Assembly (NCBI GenBank): GCA_018882635.1 | Contig: VERN01000005.1 | Span: 1-37,089, forward strand | Direction of reading: 5' to 3' | DNA: 37,089 nucleotides | Source of the DNA: Beijerinckiaceae bacterium | GTDB lineage: Bacteria; Pseudomonadota; Alphaproteobacteria; Rhizobiales; Beijerinckiaceae | Shown here: one piece after another, positions 8,057 through 16,565 of the stretch | Layout of the letters: the number at the start of each line of letters is the position of its first letter | How positions within the stretch are numbered: position 1 is the stretch's first letter | The notes under the pieces: model-generated | Database searches by the model: none | What the model saw: the letters and a program-made list of their open reading frames with translations, nothing else | What the model was told of the DNA's origin: nothing | Program-made: the position numbers and the translations under genes

Positions 8057-10162
8057 TCACTGCTCGGTTGCGCCAATCACGGCGGCGACGTTGATACGTT
8101 TGGATTCAGGAATTTCACGATAGGATAGAACGAGAGCATCGGGGATCGCTTGACGCACCAACGCGGCAAGATCGCGGCGCAGGATCGGTGCGGTGACAAC
8201 CACAAGCGTCTTGCCCTGATCGGCGAAGACGCGGCTCTGTTCTTGGAACGATTCGACGAGCTTGCGACCAAGTCCCGGCTCAATCATGCCGGAATCACGG
8301 CCACCGGCGCGCGCATTCTGCACAATGATTTGCTCAAGACCCGAGTCGAGCGTGACGACATTGAGTGCTTCTTTAGGATTGGAGACACGCTGGACAATAA
8401 CAGGCGCCAAAGCAATGCGCGCTGCTTCAACCAAATCGTCAGGCTCGCGCCCCTTCGATCCGGCAAGCGCTTCGAGAATACGTTGCAGATCGGTGATCGG
8501 AATTTGATCTGACACGAGGGATTTCAGAACCTGGGTCAAGAGTGCCAGCGAAACCGTCTTTGGAACGAGGCCAGAGACCAAGTTAGGCGATGTTTTAGCA
8601 ACGTGATCGAGCAAGGCCTGCACATCATCTTGGCCCAGCAAATCACTGGCGTGACGCATCAACAATTGATTGAGATGAGTCGCGATAACGGTGGACGGAT
8701 CAACCACGGTATAGCCAGCGGCTTGTGCACGGGCGCGATCATTCTTGTCGATCCAGACTGCATCAAGGCCGAAGGTCGGATCCTTCACCTGCTCGCCCGG
8801 CAACACGACATTGCTAGAACCGCCCTGAATGGCAAGCATGCGGCCAGTGACAACTTCGTCGTCAGCAACAATCACGCCTGCAATGGTGATGCGGTAAGCA
8901 TTCGGTTGCAACGACAGATTGTCACGAATGCGCACGGCCGGAATAATAAAGCCGAGATCACGCGAAGCTTGTTTACGAATACCAGTGATACGGCCGACGA
9001 GTGCGCTCTTGCCATCATCTTCAACCAAGGGGATAAGGCCATACCCGACTTCAAGCATCAAAGGCGCGCGCATCGACACGTCTTCGATTGTGATATTCTC
9101 GTCGTTCTCTTCGGTTTCACCTTCGGCCAACGGAGCGGCCTTGGCTTCTTCGCGCTGCTCTTCAGATGCTTTGAACTTATTGCCATAATAACCGACAGCC
9201 GCGGCCACGCCGCCTGCGGTCAAGAACAGCATTGTCGGCATGCCCGGAATGATGCCGAAGAGCGCGATGATACCAGCGACCGGATACCAAGCACGACCAT
9301 TGCCGAGCTGGAGCATCAAACGATCAGTAAGATCATGCGCTGATGAATCACGTGTGACGATGATGGCGGTTGCAAGCGACAGCAACAGCGAGGGGATCTG
9401 TGCAACAAGGCCGTCACCAATTGTCAGGGTGACATAAACCTGCGCCGCTTTGCCGATAGGCATGTTGTATTTCAGCATGCCGATGATGAGGCCACCGATA
9501 ATGTTAATGCCCAGAATGAGAAGTCCGGCGATCGCGTCGCCCTTCACGAATTTTGTCGCACCATCCATCGAGCCGTAGAAATCGGATTCGCGCGATACTT
9601 CTTCGCGGCGCTTTTTGGCTTCTTCAGGCGTCAACAGGCCGGCATTCAATTCGGCGTCGATGGCCATCTGCTTACCGGGCATCGCATCGAGGGTGAAGCG
9701 CGCTGAGACTTCAGAGACGCGGCCCGTGCCTTTCACGATGACGGCTAAGTTGATGATGATCAGGATCAAGAAGACTAAGATCCCGATCACAAAATTGCCG
9801 CCGATGATGAACTCACCGAAGGACTTGATGACCTGCCCGGCGGCATCCGTGCCTTTATGACCTTCGGTGAGAACCACACGGGTCGAGGCGACGTTGAGCG
9901 ACAGGCGCAAAATGGTGGCGAAGAGCAGGATCGTCGGGAAGGACGAGAACTCGAGCGGCCGATAGGTGTTCAGGCTCACCATGAGGATGACGAGGCCGAG
10001 CACGATATTAAAAGTGAAGAAGACATCGAGCATGGTGGGCGGAACCGGCACCACCATCATCAGGATGAGCGCAATCAACGCGACCGGCATCATCAGGGCG
10101 CGTGAATTCGCCCCAAAGCCACCCTGTCGAGAAACCGCCGCCGTATCAGACACGCTCTTCAT
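8057..10162 (-). CDS. flhA: Flagellar export gate protein FlhA
   Basis: ALILMMVVPVPPTMLDVFFTFNIVLGLVILMVSLNTYRPLEFSSFPTILLFATILRLSLNVASTRVVL. ORF track start (10603) is too far upstream; Met at 10162 (MKSVSDTAAVSRQ) lies downstream of the sigma-54 promoter. Confidence 0.97.
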   Translation of the reverse strand: MKSVSDTAAVSRQGGFGANSRALMMPVALIALILMMVVPVPPTMLDVFFTFNIVLGLVILMVSLNTYRPLEFSSFPTILLFATILRLSLNVASTRVVLTEGHKGTDAAGQVIKSFGEFIIGGNFVIGILVFLILIIINLAVIVKGTGRVSEVSARFTLDAMPGKQMAIDAELNAGLLTPEEAKKRREEVSRESDFYGSMDGATKFVKGDAIAGLLILGINIIGGLIIGMLKYNMPIGKAAQVYVTLTIGDGLVAQIPSLLLSLATAIIVTRDSSAHDLTDRLMLQLGNGRAWYPVAGIIALFGIIPGMPTMLFLTAGGVAAAVGYYGNKFKASEEQREEAKAAPLAEGETEENDENITIEDVSMRAPLMLEVGYGLIPLVEDDGKSALVGRITGIRKQASRDLGFIIPAVRIRDNLSLQPNAYRITIAGVIVADDEVVTGRMLAIQGGSSNVVLPGEQVKDPTFGLDAVWIDKNDRARAQAAGYTVVDPSTVIATHLNQLLMRHASDLLGQDDVQALLDHVAKTSPNLVSGLVPKTVSLALLTQVLKSLVSDQIPITDLQRILEALAGSKGREPDDLVEAARIALAPVIVQRVSNPKEALNVVTLDSGLEQIIVQNARAGGRDSGMIEPGLGRKLVESFQEQSRVFADQGKTLVVVTAPILRRDLAALVRQAIPDALVLSYREIPESKRINVAAVIGATEQ

Positions 10163-10249
10163 CTCCCTGTCGGAATTTCGTCGGAACCCCCTCTTGCCGT
10201 CTGTTTTTCGACGGAAAAGGGCCGGAAACCCCTGTTCGGAAAGGGCTTT

Positions 10250-10264
10250 GCAATGAGCGTGCCA
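10250..10264 (-). promoter_or_regulatory. Sigma-54 promoter for flhA-flhF-flhG-fliA
   Basis: Reverse strand reads TGGCAC-GCTCA-TTGC (A), exact consensus. Confidence 0.85.
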
Positions 10265-10277
10265 GCGATTTTCGTCG

Positions 10278-10293
10278 CGGCACGGTTTTTGCC
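10278..10293 (+). promoter_or_regulatory. Sigma-54 promoter for flgP-flgT-flgA-flgM operon, divergent from flhA
   Basis: CGGCAC-GGTTT-TTGCC, GG-N10-GC preserved, one mismatch at the first base. Confidence 0.72.
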
Positions 10294-10330
10294 AGATGGT
10301 TCGGGACGAATGTTCGAAAGGATTTTTCCC

Positions 10331-10759
10331 TTGCGTAAGTTTGGTCCCGTTCTGGCTCTTTCGCTGCTCGCGAGCGGCTGTGTCGCCGTGGGCGGCCCTG
10401 TGCCGGTCGATGCAGAGGGCAATCCCGTTCCGTTGAGAGGCACTGGTTATGCCACCATCTCGGTGCAGCCGGGTCGCTCCACCGCGCAAAAGCAAATCGT
10501 GGCGATCCGTGCCGCGAAGATCAGCGCCATGCGCGATCTGGCGGAAAAGATTTACGGTGCCCAGATCGATGCCGCCTCCTCCTCTGTGATTGGGCGGATG
10601 CAAGGCGATTATGTGCGGGCCAACATTGAGGGCATCGTGCGCGGAGCCCGGACCGTGAAGATCGGTCTGATCCGTAAGGATGTGTATGAGGTTGTCCTGG
10701 AAGTGGACCCGCAGGACGTGGCGGCGATGCGGCTTAATCCGCGCCCGACCTATCGGTGA
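10331..10759 (+). CDS. flgP: FlgP-like outer-membrane lipoprotein (LPP20 family)
   Basis: Signal peptide plus lipobox RKFGPVLALSLLASGC; GTGYATISVQPGRSTAQKQIVAIRAAKISAMRDLAEKIYGAQIDAASS. Proposed TTG start at 10331 with AAGGA 8 nt upstream; ORF-track start 10253 lies inside a promoter. Confidence 0.8.
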   Translation: MRKFGPVLALSLLASGCVAVGGPVPVDAEGNPVPLRGTGYATISVQPGRSTAQKQIVAIRAAKISAMRDLAEKIYGAQIDAASSSVIGRMQGDYVRANIEGIVRGARTVKIGLIRKDVYEVVLEVDPQDVAAMRLNPRPTYR

Positions 10760-10767
10760 GGTCAGCC

Positions 10768-11865
10768 ATGAAGCGGCCCCTGCTATCGTTTTTGGTTATC
10801 GCCCTTACCCTGATTGCCGGGCCGGCTCTGGCCGGGCTTCGCGTGGTGCAAGGTGAAGGTTTCGCGCCCATTCAGGGCAAAGGCACAGCCGCCGCGCGCG
10901 AACGCGCCCTCGCTGCTGCCCTTTACGATGCTGCCAGCCGGCTCCAATCGAAGGTCCGCGGCGCCAGCCAGCTCGACATTAATGGCCGGCTTACCGAAGA
11001 AATGACGACCACGGTTGCGGCGCAATTGCGCGGCTATGAGATCATCAAGGACGGCCAGATGGGCTCGAACTGGATGATCGTCGTCGAAGCCATCGGCGAG
11101 GGTGAAAACGAAGGTTCTTGCGATCCCAACCGCCGGGTCGACCTCGATATGAGGCATGTTTCGATCCGCGTGGCTCCGGGCATTCAGGGCCATGCCAATG
11201 CGGCGATGTATGAGGGCCTGGCCCGCGGCGTCGAGGCGCTCGCCACCGGCGGCACCTATGTCGTGGCCGACCAACGTTATCTGCCGCCGCTACGTGGGGC
11301 CGAACGCAATCACGCCTCCCGGCTTGATTATGCCATGCAGGTCTCCGGCGATGTGCCGAGCCCATCGGGCTATTCGCTGTCGGGCACAATCATCGCCGAG
11401 ATTGACCGGAACGATTATTACATCGCCCAGAGCAAGGCGATTACGGTGTCTATCTCTCTGAAATTACGCGATAATTTCAATGGCGTGACAATCGCCAATA
11501 TCCAAGAGCAACAGGTCATCCCGGGCTCGACCAAGGTGTATGGCTTCCCGAGCAGCGGCTTTGACAATATGCCAAAGGTCAATCTCGCGCCCCTCTTTGA
11601 CAAGGTCGAAGGCGCGCTGAATGCGGTTCTAGCCTGTAAGCCCCTGCGGGCTGTGGTGCTCTCCCATCAGGGCAACAAGCTCGTGCTCTCGGCAGGCCTC
11701 AACAATGGCGTGAACCCGGGCGATTACTTCCTTGTGAATGGGAAAGGCCGCGAAAGCTGGCAGATCTTGAAGATCGAGGATGCATCAGCCGGCCGTGCCA
11801 TTGCCCGTCCGATCCGACCCGGCCGTCCTGTGCCGGTCAATTCTCTCGTTGAGATGCTTCTTTAG
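10768..11865 (+). CDS. flgT: FlgT-like flagellar H-ring assembly protein
   Basis: Signal peptide MKRPLLSFLVIALTLIAGPALA; FlgT N-domain-like VVQGEGFAPIQGKGTAAARERALAAALYDAASR; C-terminal LSAGLNNGVNPGDYFLVNGKG; directly after flgP. Confidence 0.78.
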   Translation: MKRPLLSFLVIALTLIAGPALAGLRVVQGEGFAPIQGKGTAAARERALAAALYDAASRLQSKVRGASQLDINGRLTEEMTTTVAAQLRGYEIIKDGQMGSNWMIVVEAIGEGENEGSCDPNRRVDLDMRHVSIRVAPGIQGHANAAMYEGLARGVEALATGGTYVVADQRYLPPLRGAERNHASRLDYAMQVSGDVPSPSGYSLSGTIIAEIDRNDYYIAQSKAITVSISLKLRDNFNGVTIANIQEQQVIPGSTKVYGFPSSGFDNMPKVNLAPLFDKVEGALNAVLACKPLRAVVLSHQGNKLVLSAGLNNGVNPGDYFLVNGKGRESWQILKIEDASAGRAIARPIRPGRPVPVNSLVEMLL

Positions 11866-11876
11866 GATTTAACACC

Positions 11877-12587
11877 ATGAAACGTCTCTTTCTGACCCTT
11901 TTGATGGCGGTTTTAGCCGCTCCCTCCTTGGCCAACACCGATAAGTGGGGTCCGGATGATCTGCGCCGGGTGCTTGCCAATTGGCTGGAACAGCAGGGAA
12001 CGAATGTTCCTTCGATGGCTGCCATTGGGCCACTCGACCCGCGCTTGCTGATCACACCGTGCGATATGCCGGAGATTTCGGTACGGAGTTCGGCGTCCAC
12101 CTCTTACGTGTTGAAGTGCAAATCGCCGGAAAATTGGCAATATGTGCTGCGTTTAGACGGTGATCAGCGCGCTGCGACGCCTGAACAGCGGGAAAAACAG
12201 CAATTTGGCACAATCGTTGTGCCGAAAACGATGATCCCGACCGGCACCATTCTGAAAGCCGACATGCTTGAGGAACGGCCCGCCTCCGGATCCCCGCCCA
12301 TGCAAGCCTTTCGCTCGGTTTCCGAAGCGGTTGGGCTGCGCACGACCGGCAATGTGCAACCGGGCCTCGCCCTCACCATGCGGCATGTCGCTAAGGCTCC
12401 CTCTGTTCTTAAGGGCGAGATGGTGACCGTGTTGGCGGGTGGCAGCGGCTTTCAGATCGCAATGCCCGGCCGCGCTGAACAGGATGCCTATGAAGGTGAC
12501 GTCATTACCGTACGGAATCCCAGTAGCGGCAAGACCGTGACAGGACGCCTCGAACCAGGGAAAACAGTTCATGTTCGCCAATTCTGA
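11877..12587 (+). CDS. flgA: Flagellar P-ring chaperone FlgA
   Basis: Signal peptide; SAF-like C-terminus IVVPKTMIPTGTILKADMLEERP...SVLKGEMVTVLAGGSGFQIAMPGRAEQDAYEGDVITVRNPSSGKTVTGRL. Confidence 0.9.
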   Translation: MKRLFLTLLMAVLAAPSLANTDKWGPDDLRRVLANWLEQQGTNVPSMAAIGPLDPRLLITPCDMPEISVRSSASTSYVLKCKSPENWQYVLRLDGDQRAATPEQREKQQFGTIVVPKTMIPTGTILKADMLEERPASGSPPMQAFRSVSEAVGLRTTGNVQPGLALTMRHVAKAPSVLKGEMVTVLAGGSGFQIAMPGRAEQDAYEGDVITVRNPSSGKTVTGRLEPGKTVHVRQF

Positions 12588-12630
12588 GGCTGTGCAGAAC
12601 TGCTTTCTGCCGTTAAAGAAATGGAAGCTA

Positions 12631-12647
12631 GACCCGTCTTACGGGTC
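12631..12647. repeat. Inverted repeat in flgM leader
   Basis: GACCCGT-CTT-ACGGGTC perfect 7-bp arms, ending about 18 nt before the proposed flgM ATG. Confidence 0.6.
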
Positions 12648-12665
12648 AGAGAAGGGAATAATCCG

Positions 12666-12962
12666 ATGATCGACGGGATTCGCCAGAACCTGACCTACCT
12701 GGATCCATCCAACCGCAAAAGCGGTAAGGCGGAAGCCGGTGGCGCGTCTGCGCCGCGCTCTTCCTCTACAGGGTCGAGCCAAGGTACAAAGCTCGTTGAA
12801 ATCAGCGCTTCCGCGCTAGACGGTGCCGCTGGTGCACCGATCGACAAATCCCGGATCGAGCAAATCCGCGACGCTATTCGCCGGAATGCTTACCCGCTGG
12901 ATTTCGGAAAGCTCGCTGAGCGCATGATCGAATCCGATTTGGGATTGTCCCCGGGGAAGTGA
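12666..12962 (+). CDS. flgM: Anti-sigma-28 factor FlgM
   Basis: MIDGIRQNLTYLDPSNRKSGKAE...IDKSRIEQIRDAIRRNAYPLDFGKLAERMIESDLGL, FlgM C-terminal pattern. Start chosen for GAAGGGA RBS. Confidence 0.82.
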   Translation: MIDGIRQNLTYLDPSNRKSGKAEAGGASAPRSSSTGSSQGTKLVEISASALDGAAGAPIDKSRIEQIRDAIRRNAYPLDFGKLAERMIESDLGLSPGK

Positions 12963-13247
12963 ATGACGGAAGGTCCGGTTCGGGATCTCACCCAACTTCG
13001 TGACCAATTCACAACGTTGCGTAACGCACTCGCTGTCAATGATGTGGCCGCGGTGGAGGCAGCGACAGCATCGCTGCGCTCAACGCTAGAAACCTTTACA
13101 CCTGAAAACGCTTTAACGGCTGATGCGCAAGCGCTCGCGCGCGAGGTCACCGCATTAAGCGGCCAGGTCGCGGAGACATTGGCAGCGCGGCTCAACGCGT
13201 TTGATCTCGTGATCGAAGCCCTCCGGAACGAAGAAAGCACACGCTGA
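12963..13247 (+). CDS. FlgN-like export chaperone (small helical protein)
   Basis: 94 aa all-helical ORF abutting flgM; LTQLRDQFTTLRNALAVNDVAAVEAATASLRSTLE. Position-based call. Confidence 0.55.
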   Translation: MTEGPVRDLTQLRDQFTTLRNALAVNDVAAVEAATASLRSTLETFTPENALTADAQALAREVTALSGQVAETLAARLNAFDLVIEALRNEESTR

Positions 13248-13666
13248 TGACGCTCTCGCTCGAACTCCTTGTCGGGCTTGTAGCCGGCATTGTTATCGCG
13301 GTCATCGGGCTTTTGATCCTCCGCAAGCGCCCGGCCTTGCCGAAAATCAAAGGTGCTAGCACGGCAGCAAATGCCGACATGCGGATTGAGCAACTCGCTA
13401 CCCGCATCGGCATGGTCGAAAAGCAAATGCAACTCACACGGACCGATCTCGAAGCGGCCATCAATCAGGCCGTGGAATCAATGCGGGCCGATGTGAAACT
13501 TATTCAGATGCAGACGCAATCTGTGCGCAGCGGCGCTGAAACTGACATTGTCGATCTTGCCGTGCGGCTGGCACGCGAAGGTGTTGAAGCCGAAGACATC
13601 GCACGGCGCACAGGCCTGCCGCAGGATCTGATCGAGTCGATCCGCGTCCTACACAAAATCAGCTAA
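13247..13666 (+). CDS. DUF2802/SwrB-like membrane-anchored coiled-coil protein
   Basis: N-terminal TM, coiled coil, C-terminal VDLAVRLAREGVEAEDIARRTGLPQDLIESIRVLHK resembling the DUF2802 helix-turn-helix-like tail. Confidence 0.6.
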   Translation: MTLSLELLVGLVAGIVIAVIGLLILRKRPALPKIKGASTAANADMRIEQLATRIGMVEKQMQLTRTDLEAAINQAVESMRADVKLIQMQTQSVRSGAETDIVDLAVRLAREGVEAEDIARRTGLPQDLIESIRVLHKIS

Positions 13667-14368
13667 TCAGATTTGATCCATCGCCGCTTCCACCTTCGGC
13701 GGCGGGAGAGGCGCCTTGCGGGCTGCGCGATTGCGTTTTGTGGTTTCAATCTCAAGTGCCGCAGCATCACTGCTATTGGCTACCATGACATCGCCGCGCT
13801 TGGCGTAGCCCTGCTTTTCAGCCGCACTGCGTATGAGGTAAGCGCCCGAGGTCAGAACCGGGAGCGATGTGACGACATAGGTGAGGATGAAAGGCACAAG
13901 CCCCATCATCGCTGCGATGCCATAGACCAGAAAGGCGCCTGTCAACATTTGCCATAGGCGGTAGCGTGTATAGAGCATCACCGGCACAATGGACCAAAGA
14001 GGTGAAATACGTTCTGGCATTAAAAGTAAAATGCCGTCAGCTTGCGTGCCACACGAGTAATGCAGCCATTTCCCGTCATCGACGGGAACACTGACCTGAT
14101 CAAGCGCCGTGGTCGCCTCGAATGTTGCGCCTATCAAACCGTCACGCGGCTGCAATTTGAAATAGACATCGCCACGCATGATCGTGAGCCAATCTTTGGC
14201 ACCGATACTCTGCACAAGCTCAGGATCTTCTTTCAGCTCCGAGGTTTTACGCGCACCAAACGACAGAATGAGATCACCCGGGACAAGGCCGCTGCGCTCA
14301 GCCGGCGTGTAACGCAAAACGGCTGACACAAGAACGGGATCATCAAAGCTGCGCATTTCCATCGGCAT
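13667..14368 (-). CDS. PDZ-like domain protein with C-terminal transmembrane region, function unknown
   Basis: VLRYTPAERSGLVPGDLILSFGARKTSELKEDPELVQSIGAKDWLTIMRG resembles a PDZ fold; hydrophobic MLTGAFLVYGIAAMMGLVPFILTYVVTSLPVLTSGAYLI. Confidence 0.6.
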   Translation of the reverse strand: MPMEMRSFDDPVLVSAVLRYTPAERSGLVPGDLILSFGARKTSELKEDPELVQSIGAKDWLTIMRGDVYFKLQPRDGLIGATFEATTALDQVSVPVDDGKWLHYSCGTQADGILLLMPERISPLWSIVPVMLYTRYRLWQMLTGAFLVYGIAAMMGLVPFILTYVVTSLPVLTSGAYLIRSAAEKQGYAKRGDVMVANSSDAAALEIETTKRNRAARKAPLPPPKVEAAMDQI

Positions 14369-14381
14369 TGGTGGGTCCTGC

Positions 14382-15242
14382 TTATGGATAGCTGATTGGT
14401 GGTTCGGTCCGACGCGGCGGGACCGAACCTGTCGTCTTCGGATTGCGGACTGTTGCCTGCGGAATGATCACCGGCTTAGGAGGCTGCGCTGCAGCGGGCG
14501 CAGCTGCATTATTCTTCAAGCCGTTGAGCTGGCCAACCACTTCACTCAGCCGCGTCGTCAGGCTTTTTTGCGCTGTTTGCAATTCGTCAACGCCCTGTTT
14601 GATGGCATTGATCGTCTTGTCCGTATTAGCAGCCAATGTCACCTTGGCGCTCATCGCATTCTGCGACACTTGCAAGGTCTGCATCTGTTTTTTCAATTCT
14701 TCGGCATTGGCCGAGACATTTGCCAATGCCTGCATTGTCGCCTTTGACGTCTCCGTCATCTGCTTAGATGTGGCGATCAAAGCATTGATTTCGCCCGCAA
14801 AGGCGAGAAGGCCATCACGATTGGTTTTAGCCATCATCTCGAATTCATTCAGCGAACGCTTATAGAAAACGAGAGCACCAAACACACCAACACCACCCAT
14901 CACGAGAATGAGCAGTGTGGTATAAAACAAAATCATATTGTTGCGGCGGTTGCGATTGATGAATGTGCTCACCTCTCCGCGCAGGCGCTGAATTTCCTGG
15001 GCTGAATCGACGGCCGTCCCGGCTGCGGCCAGCGCAAGTTCAATCGCCTCATCGAGCCGCGGCTTCCCGCCTTCCGCTTTTGCTTCGGATTTGGCTGCCT
15101 TGACCTTTTCGCCAATCGCATCAGCCTTCACCTCAGCCGCAGACGCCTTGCCCTCACCCGTCGCTTCGGGCGCGGTTTCGGTTTTGGGAGCCGCCTTGGC
15201 GGCCTCATCCTTCTTGGCAGGCTTTTTCGGTGCTTCGCTCAT
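14382..15242 (-). CDS. Single-pass membrane protein with Ala/Lys-rich N-terminus and coiled coil
   Basis: TM MILFYTTLLILVMGGVGVFGALVFY; long heptad region after it; Pro-rich tail. Confidence 0.65.
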   Translation of the reverse strand: MSEAPKKPAKKDEAAKAAPKTETAPEATGEGKASAAEVKADAIGEKVKAAKSEAKAEGGKPRLDEAIELALAAAGTAVDSAQEIQRLRGEVSTFINRNRRNNMILFYTTLLILVMGGVGVFGALVFYKRSLNEFEMMAKTNRDGLLAFAGEINALIATSKQMTETSKATMQALANVSANAEELKKQMQTLQVSQNAMSAKVTLAANTDKTINAIKQGVDELQTAQKSLTTRLSEVVGQLNGLKNNAAAPAAAQPPKPVIIPQATVRNPKTTGSVPPRRTEPPISYP

Positions 15243-15433
15243 CTCTGCCTTCCATTCTGGGCGACCCTAGCACGCGGCTCATGACGGCGGCATATGTCAC
15301 CCGAACTTGCTCTGACTTCGAGCGCCGGCAAACGGCGCGCTACAAAATTAAAGGCGCGGCAGCCATAAGGCCGCTGCGGATCATAGGTCACCATCATGTG
15401 GCGGCAACCAAAGCAGTTGGGATTGTTACTCAT
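15239..15433 (-). CDS. Small Cys-rich protein downstream of flhB
   Basis: CFGCRHMMVTYDPQRPYGCRAFNFVARRLPALEVRASSGDICRRHEP: CxxCxxx...YGCRAF...C pattern; overlaps flhB stop and next ORF start. Confidence 0.65.
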   Translation of the reverse strand: MSNNPNCFGCRHMMVTYDPQRPYGCRAFNFVARRLPALEVRASSGDICRRHEPRARVAQNGRQR

Positions 15434-16563
15434 GCCGCCTTCTCCAGACGACGGCCATTCGTATCAAACTTCATCGCATCAGGGATGTCGACGTCGGGAA
15501 TTTCACCTTCGGCTCCCGCTTGGAAGACAAAAGAGAGAACGGTCGCAACCGCGCGGTACAGATCGCCATGGATCTCGCCACCAATTTCGGAAGTGTAATA
15601 GAGCGCACGCGCGAGAGGCGGAATGCTCAAAACGGGCACATTATTCTTCGACGCTTCTTCTTTGAGACGCGCCGCAACGGCATCCGTCCCCTTGGCGACA
15701 ACGGTTGGTGCCGAGCCATCTTTGAAATCATAATGCAGCGCGACGGCAAAATGCGTCGGGTTGGTGATTACCACCTGCGCTTCACCAATATTAGCAACAG
15801 AGCCACGCTCAGCCGCTTCACGCTGCAATTGGCGGATCCGCTGCTTCACCTCAGGCGAACCTTCGGTCTGCTTGTGCTCGTCCTTCATTTCTTGGCGGGA
15901 CATCAGCATTTTTTGATTGTGCTGGCGCCATTGGATCAAGGCATCAAGCGCACCGATTACGGCAATGCCCCCGATCAACAAAAGCAGGGTCGAAATAAAG
16001 AGAGCGCCCACACGCTCAGCCGCTGTCTCGATGGGAACAGCCGATAGCTCCATCAATTCCGGCAGGATGCTGATCAAGAACACAAAACCGACGACGCCCA
16101 GCGCCACAACTTTCAGAATTGATTTGCCAAGTTCGATCAGGGCCTGCATGCCAAACATGCGCGACAGGCCTGTTGCTGGCGAAAGGCGGTTGAATTTGAA
16201 GCCAATATTCTTGATGACGAAATGAAATCCGCCTAACGCCACTTGCGAGCCAATGGCCGCCAAAATCAAAGGAATACTGAACAAAACAATCAGCACTAAG
16301 GGCGATGAAAACCGATCAATCAGAATAGTGAAAAGTGATGAATCGTTTTTAAGCGGATCGATGATATCAAGGCCATTTCTGAATTCAGCACTCACATCCA
16401 AATAAAGTTTGCGGCCGGTCATGGCGAATTGCAATGCGGCCACGAGCAAGACAGCGCCCATAACCATGTCTTTTGAGGTCAAGATCTGACCTTCTTCGAT
16501 GGCTTGTTGTTTTCGCCGCTCGGTAGGTTGTTCTGTCTTTTCCTGACCTTCTTCCTCCGCCAT
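15430..16563 (-). CDS. flhB: Flagellar export switch protein FlhB
   Basis: EEGQEKTEQPTERRKQQAIEEGQ; autocleavage site context AQVVITNPTHFAVAL (NPTH). Confidence 0.97.
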   Translation of the reverse strand: MAEEEGQEKTEQPTERRKQQAIEEGQILTSKDMVMGAVLLVAALQFAMTGRKLYLDVSAEFRNGLDIIDPLKNDSSLFTILIDRFSSPLVLIVLFSIPLILAAIGSQVALGGFHFVIKNIGFKFNRLSPATGLSRMFGMQALIELGKSILKVVALGVVGFVFLISILPELMELSAVPIETAAERVGALFISTLLLLIGGIAVIGALDALIQWRQHNQKMLMSRQEMKDEHKQTEGSPEVKQRIRQLQREAAERGSVANIGEAQVVITNPTHFAVALHYDFKDGSAPTVVAKGTDAVAARLKEEASKNNVPVLSIPPLARALYYTSEIGGEIHGDLYRAVATVLSFVFQAGAEGEIPDVDIPDAMKFDTNGRRLEKAA

Positions 16564-16565
16564 GG

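Noticed and set aside
8603-9343. 246-aa plus-strand ORF antisense to flhA
   Set aside because: Lies entirely opposite highly conserved FlhA coding sequence.
10437-10452. GG-N10-GC match AGGCACTGGTTATGC inside flgP
   Set aside because: Poor -12 box (ATGC for TTGC) and within coding sequence; likely chance.
12207-12222. TTTGGCACAATCGTTGTGCC in flgA as a sigma-54 site
   Set aside because: The -12 box reads TTGTG, losing the GC doublet; it is a coding palindrome.
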